From NCBI GenBank assembly GCA_029239575.1, contig JARBUP010000184.1:1-5933 (forward strand): a stretch of 5,933 nucleotides of DNA, read 5' to 3'. This DNA is from Bacillota bacterium. Lineage in GTDB: Bacteria; Bacillota; Clostridia; Tissierellales; Sedimentibacteraceae. The notes beneath the pieces are model-generated. The model saw only the letters and a list, made by a program, of their open reading frames with translations. It did not search any database and was not told the origin of the DNA. Below, one piece after another: positions 1-4,940 of this stretch. The position numbers and the translations under genes are program-made. Within the stretch, counting starts at the first letter, position 1. Each line of letters opens with the position of its first letter.

Positions 1-440
1 GTAGTAGTCCTTGGAGCAGCAGGAGTACCTGTACCCGGTGCAGTAGGTGTTGTTGGTGTAGTAGGTGTAGTTCTAGGTGCAGTAGGAGTACTTGGCATAC
101 CAGGCATAGTAGGCATAGTAGGCATTCCTGGTGTTGTTGGAGCAGTAGGTGTAGTCCTTGGAGCAGTAGGAGTACCTGTACCTGGTGCAGTAGGTGTTGT
201 TGGTGTAGTTCTAGGAGCAGTAGGAGTGCTTGGCATTCCTGGCATAGTAGGCATACTTGGCATTCCTGGAGCAGTAGGTGTAGTTGGTGTAGTTCTAGGA
301 GCGGTAGGAGTACTTGGCATTCCTGGCATTCCTGGCATAGTAGGCATACTTGGCATTCCTGGAGCAGTAGGTGTAGTCCTTGGAGCAGAAGGAGTACCTG
401 TACCCGGTGTTGTAGGCATTCCAGGCATCATAGGAGCACC
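1..440 (-). repeat. Modular Thr/Pro and Met/Pro coding repeats with long exact DNA copies
   Basis: Two protein modules alternate. One is a short block beginning PGTGTP and ending APRTTPTA; it starts near residues 194, 268 and 317, and the last copy is cut by the window edge. The other is a longer block running from PGMPSMPTMPGMP into STPTAPRTTPT. At DNA level bases 231-284 recur exactly at 324-377 (54 bases, offset 93 bases or 31 codons). Bases 139-166 recur at 361-388. All offsets keep the reading frame. Such near-identical in-frame copies point to recent expansion by slippage or recombination. Confidence 0.85.
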
Positions 441-986
441 TGGCATTCCAGGCATCATGTTCATATTTTGGAAACAATTCATATTTTGCATATATTCCAT
501 TAATCTTTGGCAATCCATCGGCATAGGTACACTTGGCATGTTTTGCATATCTGGATACAAATTGCCATCACTAGGCATATTAGGACGATTACCATTCATA
601 GGTATATTAGGCATTTCTACATCTGTCATTGGGAAATTAGGCATTTCACTATCAGGTATAAATGGCATACCAGGCATAGTAGGCATATTAGGCATACTCG
701 GCATGTTAGGCATAGTAGGCATACCTGGCATGTTTGGCATACCTGGCATGTTTGGCATACTTGGCATACTTGGCGTAGTAGGCATATTTGGCATATTAGG
801 CATACCTGGCACATTGGCCATTTGTGGCATCATATTGTTATACATGTTATATGATGCTGGCATAGCTGGCATATCACCATTTATATAATCCATATTTCCC
901 ATTCTGTCATTACAATTCATCATAGGCCTACTCGGATAAGTGTTATAATATTTCATCATATTATTATAATTTTGTGAATAACTCAT
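1..986 (-). CDS. Met/Pro- and Thr/Pro-rich low-complexity repeat protein (partial, C-terminus beyond window)
   Basis: This open frame reads leftward from an ATG at 986-984 for 328 complete codons without a stop and leaves the window at base 1. A GGAGG ribosome binding site (complement of 994-998) lies 7 bases before the ATG. Residues 1-58 are rich in Met, Asn and Tyr. Residues 61-108 are sixteen consecutive x-M-P or x-T-P triplets. Residues 109-190 are a less regular MP-rich part holding the only non-repetitive stretch (about 157-178, with Cys159 and Cys171). From about 191 on, MP triplets alternate with Thr/Pro blocks such as PTAPRTTPTTPTAP and PGTGTP. No signal peptide, membrane segment or sortase motif is visible in the part present. 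I do not recognise the family. Low-complexity proteins of this sort in clostridia can be spore-coat or surface proteins, but that is only a guess. The long opposite-strand frames over these bases are shadows of this repeat. Confidence 0.85.
   Translation of the reverse strand, partial: MSYSQNYNNMMKYYNTYPSRPMMNCNDRMGNMDYINGDMPAMPASYNMYNNMMPQMANVPGMPNMPNMPTTPSMPSMPNMPGMPNMPGMPTMPNMPSMPNMPTMPGMPFIPDSEMPNFPMTDVEMPNIPMNGNRPNMPSDGNLYPDMQNMPSVPMPMDCQRLMEYMQNMNCFQNMNMMPGMPGAPMMPGMPTTPGTGTPSAPRTTPTAPGMPSMPTMPGMPGMPSTPTAPRTTPTTPTAPGMPSMPTMPGMPSTPTAPRTTPTTPTAPGTGTPTAPRTTPTAPTTPGMPTMPTMPGMPSTPTAPRTTPTTPTTPTAPGTGTPAAPRTT
663..806 (-). repeat. (x-Met-Pro)n triplet repeat within the repeat protein
   Basis: Codons 61-108 of the minus-strand gene form sixteen unbroken triplets ending in Pro. 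The first position is Gly, Asn, Ser or Thr, and the middle residue is Met in fifteen of the sixteen. The exception is Thr-Thr-Pro at residues 70-72, where ACG stands in place of ATG. In DNA this appears on the plus strand as repeated GGCAT(A/G) units of 9 bases or multiples. Synonymous variation (CCA, CCT, CCG for Pro) shows that the amino-acid pattern is kept while the third base drifts. Confidence 0.9.
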
Positions 987-999
987 TTACATTCCTCCA

Positions 1000-1015
1000 A
1001 ATTTAATATTAAATT
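1000..1015. repeat. 16-bp perfect palindrome in the leader of the repeat gene
   Basis: AATTTAAT followed directly by ATTAAATT forms a perfect palindrome between the predicted promoter and the ribosome binding site of the minus-strand gene. Its place would suit an operator, but it is pure A/T and could arise by chance in so AT-rich a region. Confidence 0.35.
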
Positions 1016-1028
1016 AATTCTTACAATT

Positions 1029-1057
1029 AATATACGTACTAAAAAAATATTAGTGAA
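1029..1057 (-). promoter_or_regulatory. Probable promoter of the Met/Pro repeat gene
   Basis: Read on the minus strand, TTCACT (1057-1052) is followed after exactly 17 bases by TATATT (1034-1029), a fair vegetative-type promoter. The predicted start of transcription leaves a leader of about 35 bases before the ATG. The same bases also fit a loose late-sporulation (sigma-K-like) pattern: AC, 16 bases, then CGTATATTA, one mismatch from CATAnnnTA. The sequence alone cannot tell the two apart. Confidence 0.5.
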
Positions 1058-1119
1058 TTGAATTTCAAAAATAAAAAAAGTTTCTTTACTATTTCATTAA
1101 CATCAATTAAAATATATAT

Positions 1120-1128
1120 TGGTATACT
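1120..1128 (+). promoter_or_regulatory. Candidate extended -10 promoter of the histidinol phosphatase gene
   Basis: TGG-TATACT is an extended -10 element (TGn plus five of six bases of TATAAT). The only -35-like match is TTAACA at 1097-1102, with a 20-base spacer that is longer than usual, so the extended -10 would have to carry the promoter. Transcription would begin near 1135, just ahead of the GGAGGAG ribosome binding site. Confidence 0.4.
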
Positions 1129-1153
1129 TAAGTTTTAATATAATGGAGGAGTC

Positions 1154-2005
1154 ATGCATTTAACTAATTTACATTCACATACATTATACTGTGATGGTAA
1201 AAATTCAATAGAAGAAATGGTTTTATCAGCAATTAATTCTAATATGCAGTCAATAGGAATTTCCACTCATGGGCCAACTCCTTTTTTTTCTGATTGGAAT
1301 ATACAAAATATCAATGTACAAAAATATTTAGATGAAATGAATAACTTGAAAGAAAAATACAAAGGTACAATTGATGTTTTGATTGGAATGGAACTTGATT
1401 ATATACCTAAAATTGGTTTTAGTAATGAAATAAAGGAAATAATGCACTCTTTAGATTATTATATTGGCTCAGTTCATTATCTTGGGAAATTTAATGATGG
1501 AATTATGTGGACTGTTGATTATACTTTAGATGAAATTTTAAGAGGCATTGAAGTAAGTTTTAAAAACAATAAGAAACTTGCTATTGAAACCTACTATGAT
1601 TTAATTTCAGAAATGGCTTATACTTATGAACCACCTATTATTGGACATCTTGATTTAATTAAAAAAAATAATATTAACAATATTTTGTTTGATGAAAGAG
1701 ATGACTGGTATTTAAATACAGTTGAAGCATGTTTAAATGTAATAAAAAATACTTCATCTGTTGTTGAAATAAATACTGGTGGTATTGCCAGAGGGTACAC
1801 TAAAGAACAATATCCATCAACCTTTATTATAAAAATGATGATGGATAAAAATATTCCTGTTATAATTAATTCAGATGCGCATAATGTTGATGGTATAACA
1901 TGCAAATTTGATGAAATGTACAATCTCATACAAAAATTAGGTTTTAATAAAATATCTTATTTAACTAATAATGGCTGGAAAGAACAAAATATAGATTTTA
2001 AATAA
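1154..2005 (+). CDS. hisJ: Histidinol-phosphatase, PHP-domain type (HisJ/HisK family)
   Basis: The 283-residue product fits the PHP family of metal-dependent phosphatases that turn histidinol phosphate into histidinol in histidine synthesis (EC 3.1.3.15), close to the usual length of about 270. The metal-site motifs appear in order: NLHSHTLYCDG with His7, His9 and Asp14; STHGP with His39; GMELDYIP with Glu80; GSVHYL with His108; GHLDLIKK with His165; EINTGG with Glu205; and NSDAH with Asp241 and His243. No signal peptide is seen, so it should act in the cytoplasm. The ATG at 1154 follows GGAGGAG (1145-1151) closely. No other histidine gene is nearby, so it appears to be a single-gene unit ended by the hairpin just downstream. 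Other PHP phosphoesterases share these motifs, so the exact substrate is inferred from overall family resemblance. Confidence 0.87.
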   Translation: MHLTNLHSHTLYCDGKNSIEEMVLSAINSNMQSIGISTHGPTPFFSDWNIQNINVQKYLDEMNNLKEKYKGTIDVLIGMELDYIPKIGFSNEIKEIMHSLDYYIGSVHYLGKFNDGIMWTVDYTLDEILRGIEVSFKNNKKLAIETYYDLISEMAYTYEPPIIGHLDLIKKNNINNILFDERDDWYLNTVEACLNVIKNTSSVVEINTGGIARGYTKEQYPSTFIIKMMMDKNIPVIINSDAHNVDGITCKFDEMYNLIQKLGFNKISYLTNNGWKEQNIDFK

Positions 2006-2030
2006 AAAAAATAGAACGCTCTGCGTTCTA
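2004..2030 (-). terminator. Intrinsic terminator, strong on the minus strand, shared by convergent genes
   Basis: An 8-bp perfect stem (TAGAACGC at 2012-2019 with GCGTTCTA at 2023-2030) closes a 3-base loop. On the minus strand it is followed by eight U (complement of 2004-2011), a textbook terminator for the cysteine-rich gene ending at 2049. On the plus strand it lies 6 bases after the histidinol phosphatase stop and is followed by ATTTCTATT, a weaker U-tract that could still stop transcription from that side. Confidence 0.85.
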
Positions 2031-2048
2031 ATTTCTATTATGCATAAA

Positions 2049-2309
2049 TTAAAAGTCGCTTCCATTATCTAAAACTAACTTCATTTTGGACATAATTTTT
2101 TCATAGCTACCTTTAGAATGTGGAACAAGGCAATTTGTACAATCTTTTATGCCAAAATTTTTAATGAAGTTACCTTCACATTGATCTTTTAACATATATA
2201 ATGGACAATAACAAAATAAACAATTGAAATTTTCTTTATCATTAGTTTTATGACATGGAAAATATTCGCATTCTTTATTTTGAAAAAATTTAAAATTTTC
2301 AGTATTCAT
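2049..2309 (-). CDS. Small cysteine-rich metal-binding protein
   Basis: The 86-residue product resembles the 'cysteine-rich small domain' family (Pfam PF04071, recalled from memory), thought to bind metal but without a settled function. It has eight Cys: Cys14 and Cys19 (NKECEYFPCH), Cys30, Cys33 and Cys35 (FNCLFCYCPLY), Cys44, and Cys57 and Cys60 (IKDCTNCLVPH). His20 and His64 follow two of the groups. The spacing suits two zinc or iron-sulfur sites. No signal peptide or membrane segment is present, so it should be cytoplasmic. The ATG (2309-2307) has AGGAG six bases upstream. It is a single-gene unit with its own promoter (about 2349-2376) and terminator (2004-2030). Its neighbours do not reveal its job. 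Confidence 0.85.
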   Translation of the reverse strand: MNTENFKFFQNKECEYFPCHKTNDKENFNCLFCYCPLYMLKDQCEGNFIKNFGIKDCTNCLVPHSKGSYEKIMSKMKLVLDNGSDF

Positions 2310-2348
2310 TTAAAACTCCTATATATAAGTTCAATATTTTTTAAATAC

Positions 2349-2376
2349 ATTATAACATATTAATACAAAAAAACAA
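2349..2376 (-). promoter_or_regulatory. Promoter of the cysteine-rich gene
   Basis: On the minus strand TTGTTT (2376-2371), a 16-base spacer and TATAAT (2354-2349) preceded by TGT make a good vegetative promoter with an extended -10. The leader to the ATG at 2309 would be about 33 bases. Confidence 0.6.
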
Positions 2377-2383
2377 AATAATA

Positions 2384-2392
2384 TGTTATAAT
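2384..2392 (+). promoter_or_regulatory. Candidate extended -10 promoter of the PTS-nadD-yqeK operon
   Basis: TGT-TATAAT is a perfect extended -10 element, identical to the one facing the other way. No convincing -35 sits 16-18 bases upstream; the nearest likeness is TTAATA at 2360-2365, 21 bases away. If used, transcription starts near 2399 and the mRNA has a leader of about 180 bases. No better promoter was found by eye between here and the EIIA start. Confidence 0.4.
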
Positions 2393-2398
2393 ATGATA

Positions 2399-2579
2399 GC
2401 CACACAAAAAGTAAGTAGTAAATTTTTGGTGAAAGTTATAACTTGTACTTAGTTCAATAAGTATTTTGGTTTAGAAAACAAATTTTTAAGTTTATAAAAA
2501 GCAATTAGTTGTTATGGGTATTGATGCGTAAATTTACGTAAAACTTTAAGTATTTATAAACATAGAGGAGAATATAATT
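2399..2579 (+). other. Untranslated leader of the PTS operon with several palindromes
   Basis: No gene is seen in this stretch. It holds a 12-bp palindrome AAGTTATAACTT (2433-2444), followed at once by a 6-bp hairpin TACTTA/TAAGTA (2446-2451 with 2458-2463), and a second 12-bp palindrome CGTAAATTTACG (2527-2538) that contains the only GC-bearing stem near the gene. I recognise no known riboswitch, T-box, catabolite (cre) site or sigma-54 promoter. The ribosome binding site AGAGGAG at 2564-2570 ends the leader, 9 bases before the EIIA ATG. Confidence 0.4.
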
Positions 2580-2978
2580 ATGGTTAATATTTTAATAGTG
2601 ACTCATGGGGATTTTGGTAAAGAATTGCTTAGAAGTTCAGAAATTATAATAGGCAAAATAGATGGCGCTAAAAGTATATCATTTAATTTAGGGGAAAGCT
2701 TTGAAACATTAGCAAAAGAAGTTTCAGATACAATAGAAAAATTTTCAAGCGAAGAACTAATAGTATTTACTGATATGTATGGGGGAAGTCCGTTTAATGC
2801 TGTTCAGAGAGCTTTAAAAAATAATAATTTCTATCATATAACAGGTGTTAATTTCCCATTATTCATTGATATCGCAGTTAATAAAAACGCTTATAGCTTA
2901 GATGAAATAGCAGAAAAAATTATTAAAAACGGAAAGAAAAGTATTGTCTTTGTAAATGAAAAATTTTCAACAGATTAA
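2580..2978 (+). CDS. PTS mannose/fructose/sorbose family EIIA component
   Basis: The 132-residue product is a soluble EIIA of the mannose-type phosphotransferase system, which takes phosphate from HPr and gives it to EIIB. Family landmarks are all present: the start IVTHGDFG with the phospho-accepting His9, DMYGGSPFN at 65-73 (its Asp65 matches the Asp near the active site in E. coli ManX), and GVNFP at 89-93. The length is that of a free EIIA domain; in E. coli ManX the same domain is joined to EIIB. The ATG has AGAGGAG 9 bases upstream. It is the first gene of the operon, and EIIB follows after 15 bases in the same reading frame. The sugar is not revealed by EIIA. Confidence 0.93.
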   Translation: MVNILIVTHGDFGKELLRSSEIIIGKIDGAKSISFNLGESFETLAKEVSDTIEKFSSEELIVFTDMYGGSPFNAVQRALKNNNFYHITGVNFPLFIDIAVNKNAYSLDEIAEKIIKNGKKSIVFVNEKFSTD

Positions 2979-2993
2979 TACGTTGGAGGACAA

Positions 2994-3455
2994 ATGAAAA
3001 ATATAGTTTTAACAAGAATTGATGACAGACTTTTGCATGGTCAGGTTGTTGTGTCATGGATACCATCTTTAAAAATAAATGAAGTATTAATAGTTGATGA
3101 TGAATATGCCAAAGATGATTTTATGTCTTCTTTAATAAAGGAATCTTCACCAAATAATATAACTGTAAATGTTATGTCTGTTGAAAACTCAGCAGAATAT
3201 TTAAATTTAGATGATAACAAAAATAATTTACTGATTTTAAGCAGAAATGTAGAAAATATTTATAAACTAATAGAATTAAATGTAAAAGTAAGTACTGTAA
3301 ATGTTGGTGGCTTAGGTTACAGTGAAGGACGCAAAAAAATAATTAATTCAATTCACATGTCCGATAGTGAACTTGAAATTTTTAGGAAAATAGAACTTAA
3401 AGGGATTTCTGTAGAAATACAAATGTTGCCAAGCGACAAGGTTCAAAAAATTTAA
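2994..3455 (+). CDS. PTS mannose/fructose/sorbose family EIIB component
   Basis: The 153-residue cytoplasmic protein accepts phosphate from EIIA on a histidine and passes it to the sugar during uptake. The hallmark RIDDRLLHGQV spans residues 8-18 and contains the active His15. VNVGGLGY (102-109) and the C-terminal EIQMLPSDK (141-149) are also typical of the family. Length is close to normal for a separate EIIB. A strong GGAGG site (2985-2989) precedes the ATG. The TAA stop is followed after two sense codons by the ATG of the EIIC-EIID gene in the same frame. Substrate is unknown. Confidence 0.94.
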   Translation: MKNIVLTRIDDRLLHGQVVVSWIPSLKINEVLIVDDEYAKDDFMSSLIKESSPNNITVNVMSVENSAEYLNLDDNKNNLLILSRNVENIYKLIELNVKVSTVNVGGLGYSEGRKKIINSIHMSDSELEIFRKIELKGISVEIQMLPSDKVQKI

Positions 3456-3461
3456 TTTATT

Positions 3462-4940
3462 ATGGAAAATATAAATTATATAAATGTTTTTTTAATTAGT
3501 TTGTTATATTTTTGGGGAAGCAATACTGCTTTATCATTTGGAATAGGATATTATACATTGTACCGCCCAATTATTTCTGGAATGATAACAGGTTTGATAC
3601 TGGGTGATTTTAAGTTAGGAATAATGGCTGGTGCCGTAGTAAATATAATATACATAGATTTTGTGTCAACAGGTGGTTCTCTAAAAGGGGATCAGTGTTT
3701 AACTGCAATTATAGCAGCTGTTTGTGCAATTTTATTTCGTTTATCGCCAATACAGTCAGCTGCTTTTTCTTATGCTTTTGGTTATATAGGTATTTTAATA
3801 TGGAAATATAGATTGAATATAAATTCTATATTTGTAAGAAAATATGATGAAAAATATAAAGAAGGTAAAAATCCAAACATAACTATTTATAATGGAGTAT
3901 TGCCGCAAATTTTATTATATTTCATGAGCTCTTTAGTAATGTTGATTTCATTGTTTTTAATTTTTCTTTTTAAAGATATTGTAAAATTTCATATAATACA
4001 AAATATTTTATTTTTGTTTGGAATTTATTTAATAAGTTTATCTGTAATAAATGTTTTATTAAAAGTAAAAAATAAAAAAGGCAATTTTATTTTTTTAATA
4101 TCTTTATTTTTGGCTACCATTTTTAATTTTAGCTATGTTTTTATTATATTATTATTAATGATTTTATTTTTAATAATATCTTATAAAGATTTTTATATTG
4201 AAAAAAATAGTTACTTAAAAAATAAAGAAAATAGATTATTGAACAAATGGGATTTAATTTATTCTTGGTTTATTTGGATGAATTTTTCACATGCATGTTA
4301 TAATTTTGAGAGATTGCAGGGAATGGCATTTGCTCAAAGTATAAAAAACATAATTAATAAATTATATAAAGATAAAATAAATGCATCAGAAATTATTTAT
4401 AGACATACTGAATTTTTTAATACTGAACCAAATATAGGCACTTCAATTCATGGTTATATAATTTCTTTAGAAGAAGAAATTATTCTGGGAAAGGAAAGTG
4501 TTGATATTAGTTATATAAAAAAAGGAATGATGGGATTTGCTGCAGGAATGGGAGATTCTTTTACTCAAGTAGTTTTAACTCCTTTTTATGTTTCTTCAGC
4601 TTTACTTTTATGTCTTGATAATAGTTATCATTTATCATTGCTTGCTGTAATTAGTCTTGGGATAAATATTTTATATATTTCATATACTGGTTTTATGCAA
4701 GGTTATTATTTAGGTAGGGATAGTTTAATAAAACGTTTAAATATAATTAAAAATAGCGTAATTAAAAAATACTTTCCTTTAGTATTTGATGGTATATTAG
4801 GTGCCTGTGTTGGCAAACTAATACTTCTTAACAAACTATATCAAGAAGTAAATTTAATTTATTTCATATTTGCATTAATATTATCGGTAATATATATTTG
4901 GATTGCTAAAAATAAAGGGAAAATTTTGAGGAGATCATGA
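3462..4940 (+). CDS. Fused PTS mannose-family EIIC-EIID membrane protein
   Basis: This 492-residue protein joins two membrane components that are normally separate. Residues 1 to about 240 are EIIC: YRPIISGMITGLILGD (34-49) and GIMAGAVVNIIYI (53-65) match the conserved EIIC start, followed by several hydrophobic segments. A charged link lies at about 241-262. Residues 263-492 are EIID: YNFERLQGMAFA (280-291), RHTEFFNTEP (314-323) and GMMGFAAGMGDS (355-366) match the conserved core of ManZ-like proteins. Together they form the sugar channel served by EIIA and EIIB. Oddities: the EIIC loop usually carrying a PPD-like motif reads GGSLKGD (71-77); the EIID end looks about 40 or more residues shorter than ManZ; and no Shine-Dalgarno site precedes the ATG, the nearest AAGG being 20 bases away. 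Translation is likely coupled to EIIB. The frame is unbroken, so this is a true fusion and not a sequencing artefact visible here. Confidence 0.88.
   Translation: MENINYINVFLISLLYFWGSNTALSFGIGYYTLYRPIISGMITGLILGDFKLGIMAGAVVNIIYIDFVSTGGSLKGDQCLTAIIAAVCAILFRLSPIQSAAFSYAFGYIGILIWKYRLNINSIFVRKYDEKYKEGKNPNITIYNGVLPQILLYFMSSLVMLISLFLIFLFKDIVKFHIIQNILFLFGIYLISLSVINVLLKVKNKKGNFIFLISLFLATIFNFSYVFIILLLMILFLIISYKDFYIEKNSYLKNKENRLLNKWDLIYSWFIWMNFSHACYNFERLQGMAFAQSIKNIINKLYKDKINASEIIYRHTEFFNTEPNIGTSIHGYIISLEEEIILGKESVDISYIKKGMMGFAAGMGDSFTQVVLTPFYVSSALLLCLDNSYHLSLLAVISLGINILYISYTGFMQGYYLGRDSLIKRLNIIKNSVIKKYFPLVFDGILGACVGKLILLNKLYQEVNLIYFIFALILSVIYIWIAKNKGKILRRS

Larger units (their letters stand above)
2349..2392. 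repeat. 14-bp perfect inverted repeat in the divergent promoter region
   Basis: ATTATAACATATTA at 2349-2362 is matched by its exact reverse complement at 2379-2392, with a 16-base spacer. Each arm contains TGT-TATAAT facing outward, so the repeat places one extended -10 element in each direction: leftward to the cysteine-rich gene and rightward to the PTS operon. It may be a mirrored pair of promoters, an operator bound by a dimeric regulator, or both. Confidence 0.7.

Noticed and set aside
1..440. CRISPR array suggested by regularly repeated blocks
   Set aside because: The repeats are coding, in frame, of varying length and lack unique spacers.
626..814. Minus-strand Cys-rich frame
   Set aside because: It is a different frame inside the real minus-strand gene, with no ribosome binding site; its Cys periodicity is forced by the repeat.
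507..854. Plus-strand frame rich in His, Arg and Trp, resembling a metal-binding His-rich protein
   Set aside because: It is another shadow of the same repeat in a different frame, with no start signal; the His residues are the reverse reading of the ATG-CCx units.
226..888. Plus-strand 220-codon frame rich in Gly, Ile, Val and Pro, resembling a collagen- or elastin-like protein
   Set aside because: It is the antisense shadow of the Met/Pro repeat gene. It has no ribosome binding site, whereas the minus-strand frame has GGAGG, a promoter and third-base variation that keeps its own amino acids.
1624..1929. Minus-strand 101-codon frame opposite the histidinol phosphatase
   Set aside because: It lies wholly within a gene whose catalytic motifs are clear, and it has no ribosome binding site or recognisable features.
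2426..2446. Possible catabolite (cre) site or sigma-54 promoter near TTGGTGAAAGTTATAACTTG
   Set aside because: The central CG of cre is absent, and the GG/GC spacing needed for sigma-54 is not met; it is better described as a simple palindrome.
2393..2452. Nineteen-codon frame starting ATGATAGCC just after the PTS -10 element
   Set aside because: Its ATG would lie upstream of the expected transcription start and has no ribosome binding site.
4870..4898. Internal promoter TTGCAT-17-TATATT ahead of nadD
   Set aside because: Only three of six -35 bases match, and such matches are expected by chance in DNA this AT-rich, so it is noted only as a weak candidate.
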